This document shows positions 47,229 through 56,150 of a stretch of DNA of 64,000 nucleotides, piece after piece (the first letter of the stretch is position 1; each line of letters opens with the position of its first letter). The DNA comes from Patiriisocius marinistellae. GTDB lineage: Bacteria; Bacteroidota; Bacteroidia; Flavobacteriales; Flavobacteriaceae. A model generated the notes under the pieces. The model worked only from the letters and a program-made list of their open reading frames with translations, was not told where the DNA came from and did not search any database. The position numbers and the translations under genes are program-made. The DNA is taken from NCBI RefSeq assembly GCF_009014635.1, contig NZ_BKCF01000004.1, forward strand, positions 124,001-188,000, written 5' to 3'.

Positions 47229-48182
47229 CTAAAATAAACTAGTAATAATCTCTTCAATAGAAAGCCCTTCGGCTTCGGCTTTATAATTTTTAATCATTCT
47301 ATGCCTTAAAATACCAATTGCTACTTTTTGCACATCAGCAATATCTGGTGAAAATTTACCTTGCAGTGCTGCATTTGCTTTTGCTGCTAGTATGAGGTTC
47401 TGTGACGCACGAGGACCTGCTCCCCAGTCTATATAATTTTTTACAATCTCTGGTGCCGCTTGGCTTTTAGGTCTTGTTTTTCCTACAAGTGTTACGGCAT
47501 ATTCAATTACATTATCTGCTACAGGAATACGACGTATTAATTGTTGAAACTCTATAATTTCCTGCGCGCTAAATAATGAATTAACCGTTTCGGCTTTGCC
47601 TGCAGTTGTACTTTTTACAACTTCTACCTCTTCAGCAAATGTGGGGTAATCAAGATTAATCGCGAACATAAAGCGGTCTAATTGTGCTTCAGGTAAAGGG
47701 TAAGTTCCTTCTTGTTCAATAGGATTTTGTGTAGCTAAAACAAAATATGGCAAATCTAATTTATAGTTCTGCCCAGCAACGGTTACTGAACGTTCTTGCA
47801 TTGCTTCAAGAAGTGCAGCTTGTGTTTTAGGTGGTGTACGGTTAATCTCGTCTGCAAGAATAATATTTGAAAAGATAGGGCCCTTAATAAATTTAAAGGT
47901 TCTATTTTCATCTAATATTTCAGAACCAAGAATATCACTTGGCATCAAATCTGGAGTAAACTGTATTCTTTTAAACTGCAGTCCTAGTGCTTGAGAAACT
48001 GTATTTACAAGTAATGTTTTTGCAAGACCTGGCACACCAATTAAAAGCGCATGACCTCCAGAAAAAACTGACAATAATACCTGTTCAACAACGGCATCTT
48101 GACCTACAATTACTTTTTTTATTTCTTGCCTTAAGGCATCATATTTTGATACAAGCTGTTTTACTGCTGCTACGTCTGACAT
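47229..48182 (-). CDS. MoxR-family AAA ATPase
   Basis: A 317-residue MoxR/RavA-type AAA+ protein. Walker A LIGVPGLAKTLLVNT (near residue 44), Walker B IILADEINRTPPKTQAA, sensor-1 FVLATQNPIEQEGTYPLPEAQLDRFMF and the C-terminal lid. MoxR proteins act as chaperones for assembling enzyme complexes, often with VWA proteins; no VWA gene follows downstream inside this window. Last gene of the folding-factor operon, 4 bp after the preceding gene. Confidence 0.93.
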   Translation of the reverse strand: MSDVAAVKQLVSKYDALRQEIKKVIVGQDAVVEQVLLSVFSGGHALLIGVPGLAKTLLVNTVSQALGLQFKRIQFTPDLMPSDILGSEILDENRTFKFIKGPIFSNIILADEINRTPPKTQAALLEAMQERSVTVAGQNYKLDLPYFVLATQNPIEQEGTYPLPEAQLDRFMFAINLDYPTFAEEVEVVKSTTAGKAETVNSLFSAQEIIEFQQLIRRIPVADNVIEYAVTLVGKTRPKSQAAPEIVKNYIDWGAGPRASQNLILAAKANAALQGKFSPDIADVQKVAIGILRHRMIKNYKAEAEGLSIEEIITSLF

Positions 48183-48186
48183 AGGT

Positions 48187-49668
48187 TTACTTTAATTTTT
48201 TAGTCCAATTGCTGGCAAATTCGCAATCTTTGTAATCTTTGTCGACACTTATATAAGTGTCTTTAATTTTTTTGTTCTGCCACTTTTCAATTGTGTTTAT
48301 CTGTTTTTGACGTAATGCAAGTTCCTTTATTTTTTCATAATCCTTAATGAAATCTGCAGGATGCTCATCGTATCTATTTGTAACTGTTAAAAACTTGAAC
48401 GTCTTTTTTCCTGTTCTATCTTGATCTACAAATACTTTTGAAACTTCTCCCTCTTGCAAGTTATAAACTTGTGCTCCAAGTGTAGGGTCCATTTTTGTTA
48501 AATCAAAGCGCGTATCTTGATTTGATGGATTTACTAGTTGACCTCCATTATTTCGTGTTTCTTTTTGATCTGAATATAAGCGCGCTGCATCACCAAAAGA
48601 GATACTGTCATTAATAATATTCTCTCTTATTTTATCAACTTTTTCTTTTGCTTTATCAATTGTCGCTTGCGATAATTCTGGGAATAAAATGATGTGTCTT
48701 ACATCTACTTCTTGTCCTTTAATCTTATCTACTTTAAGAATATGAAAACCAAAGTCTGTTTCAAAAGGCTCACTAACCTCTCCTTCTAACAATGAAAATG
48801 CAACATCTTTAAATTCTTTAGCATAAGGATCACCTCGTCTAAAACTAGGTAATAAACCTCCCGTAGCTGCAGCACCATCTTTAGAATACAAAACTGCCTT
48901 TGTAGCAAAACTAGCCCCGTTTTCAACAATATCTGCTCTAAACTCGTTTAGCCTATCAATAACCGCTTGCTTAGCTTCTTTTGTAACTTCAGGCTCAATA
49001 ACTATTTGGGCTATCTCTACCTCGGCACTAAATACTGGGCGTTCATCTTCTGGAATATTGTAAAAAAATTGTCTAACTTCCTCTGGAGTAACTTCTGCAT
49101 TTTCTACAACTTTAGCTTGCATTCTATTTGCTAGCTCAATATCTTTTTTAGCTTTAAGGAGATCATTTTTAAGCTCTGTAATATTATCTTTTCTGTAATA
49201 TTCAACTACTTTTTCTTCACTCCCTAACTGACCTACCATATATTCAACAAGTTGATCTACTTGAGGATTAATTTCTGTATCACTAACTAATATACTATCT
49301 ACACGAGCTTGATGAATATATAATTTATCTTCCATTAATTTACCTAAGAGTTGACATCTAGAAATGTCTGCAGTGGAAACACCTGTTTGTTCAAACTCTA
49401 GATAACTTTTGTCAATATCGCTATCAAGAATTACATATTCACCCACAACCGCAGCAACACCCTCAGCTTTAAACCTTTTAAAAGGTACAATTGTATCCTT
49501 TAAATTAGTTGGTTTTTTATCTAGTATTAACTCTGTTTCTTTGGCAACTCCTGTGCTATCAACTTGAATAACTTCTTGCGCAAATACAATTGATTGGGTT
49601 AATAGAATAATAGCAATTGCAATTTTATTTAGGTGTGTAAATTTCAAATTTTTTGTTTTTAATAGCAT
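48187..49668 (-). CDS. Periplasmic peptidyl-prolyl isomerase (SurA-like)
   Basis: A 493-residue exported SurA-type foldase. N-terminal signal peptide (IAIAIILLTQSIVFAQ), a SurA N-like chaperone region (residues ~60-200) and two parvulin PPIase domains, the first containing FSAEVEIAQIVIEP...LLPSFRRGDPYAKEFKDVAFSLLEGEVSEPFETDFGFHILKV and the second starting VRHIILFPE. It would assist outer-membrane protein folding. Its start overlaps the preceding lipoprotein gene by 44 bp. Confidence 0.9.
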   Translation of the reverse strand: MLLKTKNLKFTHLNKIAIAIILLTQSIVFAQEVIQVDSTGVAKETELILDKKPTNLKDTIVPFKRFKAEGVAAVVGEYVILDSDIDKSYLEFEQTGVSTADISRCQLLGKLMEDKLYIHQARVDSILVSDTEINPQVDQLVEYMVGQLGSEEKVVEYYRKDNITELKNDLLKAKKDIELANRMQAKVVENAEVTPEEVRQFFYNIPEDERPVFSAEVEIAQIVIEPEVTKEAKQAVIDRLNEFRADIVENGASFATKAVLYSKDGAAATGGLLPSFRRGDPYAKEFKDVAFSLLEGEVSEPFETDFGFHILKVDKIKGQEVDVRHIILFPELSQATIDKAKEKVDKIRENIINDSISFGDAARLYSDQKETRNNGGQLVNPSNQDTRFDLTKMDPTLGAQVYNLQEGEVSKVFVDQDRTGKKTFKFLTVTNRYDEHPADFIKDYEKIKELALRQKQINTIEKWQNKKIKDTYISVDKDYKDCEFASNWTKKLK

Positions 49669-50479
49669 CTTTCGTAATATCTCTTTCTAATTTTTTAATC
49701 AACTCTAATTTTCTTTTACTCAGTATAATTTGACTAATTGTAGGTTTTATATACTCTAATGGCGCAATATCATTGGGTTCAAGTACATCTATAATTTTCA
49801 CCAAATATACTCCTAATGAATCTTCTAATTGTGAAAATTGAGACTTTTTTAGCACTGTTTCACTTTGAGCTTGGATGACTGGCAATTGTTTTAAAAGGGC
49901 TTCTCTTTTAACCCATATAGAGTCATTTAAATTTTGAGATTTAAACTGTAAGCTCACTTTAATTAATCCTTGTTTATCTACTTTATTAAAACGAGTAAAT
50001 TGTTGCTTCGTTTCAGAAAGGTTAGCAAAATTTTTATTTAAGTGCAGGTAACGCAGTTTATATAAAGATTCTTTAAGTTTAAAGTTTTCTTTATTTCCCT
50101 CGTAATATAATTTATATTCTTTTTCAGAAATAACACTATCTAGCTGTTGTGTCGCAACCGCACCTTTATATGCTTCTGTTAATAAATCGTTTTTATAATC
50201 CTCAACAAGCCTATTGTACGTAGCAAGTTGCTCTGCTGGCAAATTAATATTTGCTTGATTTATTAACAATTGCTGTGTTGCCCATCTATTTATATAATTA
50301 TTGATAATTGTTATACTATCTTCCTTTGAAATAGCATCATTAATTAAACCCTCAATATCCTCTTTATATAAAAAAACTTTATCAACTCGAGCAACTGGCT
50401 CCTCTTTACTAGCGCTGTTCAAAAAATCACAGGAAGTAAAAAAAAAAATAGATATTATTATGAAAAGGCTATATCTCAT
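49625..50479 (-). CDS. Lipoprotein resembling a SurA N-terminal domain
   Basis: A 284-residue lipoprotein (lipobox FFFTSCD). It has the helical SurA/PpiD-like N-terminal pattern (VFLYKEDIEGLI...NYINRWATQQLLINQANINL) and a C-terminal segment (LIKKLERDITKDAIKN), but I do not see a catalytic parvulin motif. It lies between two parvulin genes; its ATG overlaps the upstream stop (TAATG) and its 3' end overlaps the next gene. It probably acts as a partner or chaperone-only paralogue of the foldases. Confidence 0.75.
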   Translation of the reverse strand: MRYSLFIIISIFFFTSCDFLNSASKEEPVARVDKVFLYKEDIEGLINDAISKEDSITIINNYINRWATQQLLINQANINLPAEQLATYNRLVEDYKNDLLTEAYKGAVATQQLDSVISEKEYKLYYEGNKENFKLKESLYKLRYLHLNKNFANLSETKQQFTRFNKVDKQGLIKVSLQFKSQNLNDSIWVKREALLKQLPVIQAQSETVLKKSQFSQLEDSLGVYLVKIIDVLEPNDIAPLEYIKPTISQIILSKRKLELIKKLERDITKDAIKNKKFEIYTPK

Positions 50480-52428
50480 TATTTTTCAATACTTTTCTTA
50501 ACTTTTTTTAATTGCTTTTTATTTACCTCAACATTATATTTTTTACGTAGATTATTCATCCATTCTTTTTCAATAACACCTTGATACTCATTTAATATTT
50601 TTCCTTTAACTTCATCAAATGTTTTTTGTGTAGCGGGTAATATTTCGTTTATTTTTAATATTCTATATGAATCTCCTACTTTGAAAATTTCGCTAATTCC
50701 TTTTTCAAATTTAAAGTCTGTTGGTAAATTTGAATCTCCACTCTCATAAACTCTTTCTGTAATTAACACATTTACTTTTTGTCCACTGTTCAAAGACTCC
50801 TTTACCTTTTCAGAAATCATACCATTAGTAAGTAATTTTCTGGCTTTCTCAAGTATTTCTTTATTACTTCCAGAGAACTCAGTTCCTTTTACACGATTTT
50901 GCCATTGGTATTTAGACGCTACCTTGTTGTAAAAATTTCTAACACCTATTGTATCATTTGCAGCTTTTTTCCATATGTTTTTCTGCATAACATCAAAAAT
51001 TAAAAGACCATCTCTGTACTCCTGGACTACAGCACCATATTCTGGGTTTTCTTCTTCTAACTTCATTTTAAAATATTCAGTTAATTGTTTTGACTCAAAA
51101 AGCTTATAAAGATTATTAATTACCTGCTCTTTTGAGTCAATCAATATTATACTTGACTGGTTGTTCACTATAAAGTTTAAAAAATCATTGAAATAGATTT
51201 TTTTATCCCCACCTATATTTAATAACAATTTATTCTCTGCTCCTTTCAAAGTATCTAACTCCCATTTTCTTCTAAAAATATCATCTGAAATATGATCTTT
51301 TAAATCATCCATATAATCATTCAATGTCACTCCATATTTATCTATTATTTTTTTATTTACTGATGACTCTATGACCTTAGACCTATCACCGCGTTCAATT
51401 CTTTTTAATAAATCTTCTTTCTGTTCTTCGTATGTTTTTGAAGGAACATGCTCTTCAAGACGAATTACATGCCACCCAAAATTAGTTTTTACTGGTTTTG
51501 AAATTTCACCAACTTCCAATTTATAAACTACATCTTCAAATTCAGTAGATCTTAATTGCCCACGTTTAAACATTTTTAAAAGACCACCCTTCGCACCAGA
51601 GTTTTTATCATCAGAAAACTCTTTTGCTAATGAAGAAAAATCACCACCTTGCTCCAGTAATTGGTAAATTTCGTTGATTCTCTTTTCAGCATCAATATCA
51701 TTACCATCTTTGATTAAAATCATAATATGCGATGCTATCACAGGGTCGCTTGAAGGCCTTCTGTCATTGACACTAATTATATGGTAACCAAAACTTGACC
51801 TAACAATTTGCGAAATATCACCCTTTTTAGTTTTATACGCCATATTTTCAAAAGGGTATACCATTGAAAAAGCTGTAAAATACCCTAATGCCCCTCCACG
51901 TTTTGCCGCTCCAGGCTCTTCAGAATATTCAGTTACTAACTTTTTAAAATCTTCTCCAGAAAGAGCCCTGGCACGTGCTTCACTAATTTTATTATATGCT
52001 GTAAGCGTATCTTGAGGAGAAGCATCATAACCAACTTTGATTAAAATATGGTCTGCATTTATCTCTTCTTTAGATCTTTCATAAGCCTCAAGCGCTAAAT
52101 TTTCAGTCACTTGAGTTTCATAAATATAGTTTCTAGATAACTGATCACGGTATTTTTCAAACTCACGCTTATACACTTTATCCTTATCTAAACCCTGCGC
52201 ATAAGCCTCAGTGACTTTAAGCTTATAATCAATAAACAAATCTAAATATCCATCTACAGATTTTTGCTTTTCATCTTTGACTAAATCTAGATTTTTTTTG
52301 TAAACATTTATAAACTCCTGACTATAAACAGGCTTTCCATCAATTGTCATTAAAACATCCTTATTTTTCTGTGCATAAGCACTAAAAATAGTTGCGAGAA
52401 AAACTAAGAGAATTACATTTTTATTCAT
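50479..52428 (-). CDS. Periplasmic peptidyl-prolyl isomerase with two parvulin domains
   Basis: About 649 residues from the ATG at 52428 (MNKNVILLVFLATIFSAYAQ). An in-frame start 27 bp upstream is less likely. Two rotamase domains are visible: DHILIKVGYDASPQD...LGYFTAFSMVYPFENMAYKTKKGDISQIV and SHIMILIKDGND...LLKMFKRGQLRSTEFEDVVYKLEVGEISKPV. A helical C-terminal region of ~270 residues follows. First gene of a four-gene operon of folding factors and MoxR. Promoter at 52468-52498. Confidence 0.92.
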   Translation of the reverse strand: MNKNVILLVFLATIFSAYAQKNKDVLMTIDGKPVYSQEFINVYKKNLDLVKDEKQKSVDGYLDLFIDYKLKVTEAYAQGLDKDKVYKREFEKYRDQLSRNYIYETQVTENLALEAYERSKEEINADHILIKVGYDASPQDTLTAYNKISEARARALSGEDFKKLVTEYSEEPGAAKRGGALGYFTAFSMVYPFENMAYKTKKGDISQIVRSSFGYHIISVNDRRPSSDPVIASHIMILIKDGNDIDAEKRINEIYQLLEQGGDFSSLAKEFSDDKNSGAKGGLLKMFKRGQLRSTEFEDVVYKLEVGEISKPVKTNFGWHVIRLEEHVPSKTYEEQKEDLLKRIERGDRSKVIESSVNKKIIDKYGVTLNDYMDDLKDHISDDIFRRKWELDTLKGAENKLLLNIGGDKKIYFNDFLNFIVNNQSSIILIDSKEQVINNLYKLFESKQLTEYFKMKLEEENPEYGAVVQEYRDGLLIFDVMQKNIWKKAANDTIGVRNFYNKVASKYQWQNRVKGTEFSGSNKEILEKARKLLTNGMISEKVKESLNSGQKVNVLITERVYESGDSNLPTDFKFEKGISEIFKVGDSYRILKINEILPATQKTFDEVKGKILNEYQGVIEKEWMNNLRKKYNVEVNKKQLKKVKKSIEK

Positions 52429-52467
52429 AGTATTTTTTAATCTGAGCCTAAACAATTTTTAATTTTG

Positions 52468-52498
52468 CAAAAATAACAATTTAACAGCGCTACACAAA
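52468..52498 (-). promoter_or_regulatory. Promoter of the PPIase-MoxR operon
   Basis: On the minus strand: TTTG (52498-52495), 19-bp spacer, TATTTTTG (52475-52468). A full match to the -33/-7 consensus about 40 bp before the ATG. Confidence 0.75.
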
Positions 52499-52586
52499 TG
52501 AGTTACACTAACGTTAAAGCAATAATATTAGTCTATCTTCTTCTGAAATTTTAAATATATTTACAATACAACTAACCATTACAAAA

Positions 52587-53045
52587 ATGAATTACGAGAC
52601 TAAAGTTATTATTGAAAAACCTATTTCTGAAGTCATAGAAAAACTTGACAATCCAGAAAACATGAAACACTGGCAAAGAGGTTTTATTAGTTACAAAATA
52701 CTAAATCAAAACACTCCAGGTACTGCAGGAGCCCAAATGGAATTACGCTATAAAATGGGAAAAAGAGATATGACCATGACCGAAACAATTATAAAGAATA
52801 ACTTCCCGTCAGAATTTCATGCTAGTTATGACACAGGCACAGCCAAAAATATTCAGAAAAACTACTTTACCGCAATTGATAAAAATACAACTCAATGGCT
52901 GAGTGAATCACAATTTATATTCAATAACTTTATGATGAAAGCAATGGGCTTTCTTATGCCCAAAGCATTTAAAAAGCAGTCTCAAAAATATTTAAATGAT
53001 TTTAAAAATTTTGTAGAAAACGGGACATCAGTTGCAGATAAATAG
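52587..53045 (+). CDS. SRPBCC-domain protein (START/polyketide-cyclase-like)
   Basis: A 152-residue SRPBCC fold protein: N-terminal YETKVIIEKPISEVIEKLDNPENMKHWQ, central strands, and a C-terminal helix (AFKKQSQKYLNDFKNF). Such proteins bind small hydrophobic ligands or act as polyketide-cyclase relatives; the ligand is not evident. A dispersed-motif variant (CTTCTGAAATTTTAA-like at 52540) lies in the upstream region. Divergent from the PPIase operon. Confidence 0.82.
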   Translation: MNYETKVIIEKPISEVIEKLDNPENMKHWQRGFISYKILNQNTPGTAGAQMELRYKMGKRDMTMTETIIKNNFPSEFHASYDTGTAKNIQKNYFTAIDKNTTQWLSESQFIFNNFMMKAMGFLMPKAFKKQSQKYLNDFKNFVENGTSVADK

Positions 53046-53078
53046 ATTAAAAGCGCTGCAGAAATAAAACAAATAAAA

Positions 53079-53318
53079 ATGAGTCAAAGAATAAAAATGA
53101 TTTGGGATTTCAAAGGTCCCAATGCTTCAAAAATTGCATCACACCATGTAATTCACCTTAATGAATTTGCTATCACCGAAAGTCTTGAAAACACAATCTG
53201 TGATGTTGAAAAATTAAGTGATGTGCATCATATTGCTTACATGGTTATCGACGAAGAAAACATGCAAGACTTAAGAGCGCGATTAAAACCTAACCGAGGT
53301 CAATTATATAAAGAGTAG
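53079..53318 (+). CDS. Small conserved hypothetical protein
   Basis: A 79-residue protein, 33 bp after the SRPBCC gene in the same direction. No signal peptide or membrane segment. It has two HH pairs (ASHHVIHLNEF; DVHHIAYMVIDEENMQDLRARLKPNRG), a pattern compatible with metal binding. I recognise the composition from flavobacterial small proteins but not the family. Confidence 0.6.
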   Translation: MSQRIKMIWDFKGPNASKIASHHVIHLNEFAITESLENTICDVEKLSDVHHIAYMVIDEENMQDLRARLKPNRGQLYKE

Positions 53319-53350
53319 TATTTAATAAAATTAAGTATTACATGTTTATC

Positions 53351-53364
53351 TAAAATTTCCGAAG
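53351..53364 (-). repeat. Dispersed motif copy (14 of 15 bases)
   Basis: TAAAATTTCCGAAG, 33 bp past the 79-residue protein gene. Confidence 0.8.
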
Positions 53365-53550
53365 AAAATCTAAATCATATTATTATAAATTGACACATTT
53401 TCCATAAACTATTAACTTACCCCTACTCTATCATTTTATAGAGTTTAAAGACATACATTTTTTAAATTTATAATTGAACTAAAAAATACCCATTATTAGG
53501 TATTGTTCATAAAATTAAAAAATATTTTATTTGTCTTTAAACTTTTTAAA

Positions 53551-54432
53551 ATGATGAAAACATTACAACTTACAATTTTCATAGCTTTTTTTGCTGTGTT
53601 ATTTTCTTGCTCAGACGATGAAAATCCTGCTGATAACTTTTTAGGTACACAAGATGTTACTTTAACTCTCAACAACCAACCACATGAGCTAAAAGCTGGT
53701 GAATACTACCAGTCACAAAACGAAGCCAACTGTGAAATTACCGAAATTATGCACACTGGAAACTCAGTAGAGTTTGAATTTACCCTTGAAAACTCAAATG
53801 TTTTTGATAGATTCAGCTTTAATTATCGAAGTTCTTTCAATGGCGAACCAATTCCTGTTGGACAAACAGTTGAAAACCCATGGTTCTTTTCATTTTCTAT
53901 GGCTCTTGCAAATGAAGATAATTATTACGTAGGATCATTGCTACAAGGAGAAAGCTACATTGGGCATACTGGATACCCAGATAATGCTATCGAAGTAATA
54001 ATTGATAATATTACACTTGTGATCAATGAAAGAGTTTCAAATGGAAATGAAGAAGTTATTGATGGTGTTAGACAAGATTACCCATTTGAAAAAATAAGCG
54101 GAGTTCTTAATGTTGAATTTTCTAATGAAGCAGGAGAAAGTCAAAATGTAGAAATGGATTTTAATCTTGAGGGAGAGAATATAGTTATTGAGCCAGATAA
54201 CAACATATTTACTGATCCAGGTGATGATGGTGGTAATGGAAATGGTGGCGGTGGAAATGGTGGCGGAGGCGCTGACTGTGATAATCTAGTTTACAGTGGA
54301 CCAACTACAGGTCAAGATATGCAATGGTGCCAAGCTGCCCAACTTTACCAATGCTTAGGAGCAACGACTGAGCTTAATTATGTATGCGACGCACTTGCGC
54401 AATCTAACGTAAATTGTTCATATTGTAATTAA
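53551..54432 (+). CDS. Surface lipoprotein with Gly-rich linker and Cys-rich C-terminal module
   Basis: About 293 residues from the ATG at 53551. The ATG pair precedes a lipoprotein signal (FFAVLFSCSDDE). The body (residues ~35-225) is a beta-rich domain of unknown family. A Gly/Asn linker (DDGGNGNGGGGNGGGG) leads to a final ~50-residue module with six cysteines (ADC, MQWC, YQC, YVC, VNC, SYC), probably disulfide-bonded. A TTG 48 bases upstream is unlikely. Exported, surface-exposed, no function known. Confidence 0.72.
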   Translation: MMKTLQLTIFIAFFAVLFSCSDDENPADNFLGTQDVTLTLNNQPHELKAGEYYQSQNEANCEITEIMHTGNSVEFEFTLENSNVFDRFSFNYRSSFNGEPIPVGQTVENPWFFSFSMALANEDNYYVGSLLQGESYIGHTGYPDNAIEVIIDNITLVINERVSNGNEEVIDGVRQDYPFEKISGVLNVEFSNEAGESQNVEMDFNLEGENIVIEPDNNIFTDPGDDGGNGNGGGGNGGGGADCDNLVYSGPTTGQDMQWCQAAQLYQCLGATTELNYVCDALAQSNVNCSYCN

Positions 54433-54467
54433 TTATAGCAAATTTTAATCAAAGCTAATTTATTACT

Positions 54468-54503
54468 AAAAATACCCTATCTTATATAAGATAGGGTATT
54501 TTT
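54468..54503. terminator. Bidirectional rho-independent terminator
   Basis: A 16-bp stem (54468-54483 with 54488-54503; core TACCCTATCTT) with 4-nt loop and T-run, between the lipoprotein gene and convergent guaB. Confidence 0.9.
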
Positions 54504-54538
54504 CATTTTAGAAATATTTTACAAAAATAGTTTTAAAA

Positions 54539-56011
54539 CTAGCGACTATAATTAGGTGACTCTTTTGTTATAGTTACATCATGTGGATGACTTTCATTAA
54601 TTCCGCTAGCTGTAATTTTCACAAAGCGCCCCGTTTCTTTTAACGTCTCAATATCTTTTGAACCGCAATAGCCCATTCCAGCTCTAAGACCACCAATAAA
54701 CTGTGTCATACTTTCAACAAGTTCACCTTTATATGGCACACGACCCACAATACCTTCAGGAACTAATTTTTTAATATCATCTTCAACATCTTGAAAATAT
54801 CTATCCTTTGAGCCTTGCTTCATAGCCTCTACAGATCCCATTCCTCGGTAAGATTTAAACTTTCGACCTTCGTAGATAATTGTTTCACCAGGTGACTCTT
54901 TAGTTCCAGCTAATAATGAACCAAGCATTACACTGTCTGCTCCTGCTGCAATTGCTTTAGGAATATCTCCTGTGTAGCGTATTCCTCCATCTGCAATAAC
55001 AGGTACACCACTTCCTTTAATAGCTGCTGCAACTTCAAGTACTGCTGAGAACTGCGGAAATCCAACTCCGGCAACTACGCGCGTTGTACAAATTGATCCT
55101 GGCCCTATTCCTACTTTAACAGCATCTGCACCTGCTTCTACTAAGTATTTAGCCGCATCTGCAGTTGCAATATTTCCAACAACTACATCTAGATTTGGAA
55201 ATTTCTTTTTTACTTCTTTTAATACCATAACCACCCCTTTTGTGTGACCATGCGCAGTATCAATAATAACCGCATCTACTTGTGCATTTACTAATGCCTC
55301 TGCTCTTTCAACAGCATCTGCAGTAACACCAAGTGCCGCAGCAACTCTTAATCGACCAAAGGTATCTTTATTTGCTGTTGGCTTTAATGTAAGTTTTGTT
55401 ATATCTCTAAATGTGATTAACCCAAGTAATTTACCTGCATCATCTACTACTGGCAACTTTTCAATTTTGTTTTTTTGAAGTATAAGCTCCGCTTCTTTTA
55501 ATGATGTCCCTTCAGCAACAGTGACAAGGTTTTTAGTCGTCATTATATCATTCAACTTGCGCTCGTAGTCTTTCTCAAAACGCAAATCTCTATTAGTAAC
55601 AATACCAATTAACATACCTGCATCATCAATAATAGGAATTCCACCTATACTGTATTCTCGCATTGTTTTTTGAGCATCACCCACAGTGTTATCTTTTTTC
55701 AAAGTAACAGGATCTTGAATCATACCACTCTCTGCACGTTTTACTTTACGCACCTCGGCAGCTTGTTGCTTGATGGTCATATTTTTATGCAACACACCAA
55801 TACCTCCTTCACGTGCAATAGCAATAGCCATAGCACTCTCTGTCACCGTATCCATAGCTGCAGAGACGATAGGTACATTTAAAGTTATGTTCTTTGAAAA
55901 TTTTGTTTTAATGGAGACTTCTCTCGGTAGAACTTCAGAAAAAGCGGGTACTAAAAGGACATCGTCATAAGTTAGTCCTTCTCCTAAAATTTTGTTTTCG
56001 TGTGCGGTCAT
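54539..56011 (-). CDS. guaB: Inosine-5'-monophosphate dehydrogenase
   Basis: A 490-residue IMPDH of normal length, oxidising IMP to XMP for guanine nucleotide synthesis; pairs functionally with guaA in the same window. The TIM barrel is interrupted by two CBS domains (residues ~95-210, [28 protein letters not shown]). The catalytic Cys lies in [15 protein letters not shown]; the flap [12 protein letters not shown] is present. N-terminal [18 protein letters not shown] fits. Apparently monocistronic. Confidence 0.98.
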   Translation of the reverse strand: MTAHENKILGEGLTYDDVLLVPAFSEVLPREVSIKTKFSKNITLNVPIVSAAMDTVTESAMAIAIAREGGIGVLHKNMTIKQQAAEVRKVKRAESGMIQDPVTLKKDNTVGDAQKTMREYSIGGIPIIDDAGMLIGIVTNRDLRFEKDYERKLNDIMTTKNLVTVAEGTSLKEAELILQKNKIEKLPVVDDAGKLLGLITFRDITKLTLKPTANKDTFGRLRVAAALGVTADAVERAEALVNAQVDAVIIDTAHGHTKGVVMVLKEVKKKFPNLDVVVGNIATADAAKYLVEAGADAVKVGIGPGSICTTRVVAGVGFPQFSAVLEVAAAIKGSGVPVIADGGIRYTGDIPKAIAAGADSVMLGSLLAGTKESPGETIIYEGRKFKSYRGMGSVEAMKQGSKDRYFQDVEDDIKKLVPEGIVGRVPYKGELVESMTQFIGGLRAGMGYCGSKDIETLKETGRFVKITASGINESHPHDVTITKESPNYSR

Positions 56012-56150
56012 TGCAATTAGTATTTACTTTCTAGAAGTAGTGAAAGTGGTTAACATATAATTGCGTGTAAAGGTACTATTATTAATTAAGTTTTTTAAAT
56101 TACTTGATTAATACTTTGGCTCTTTTGAAATTTCAGAAGTTTTTAAAAAA

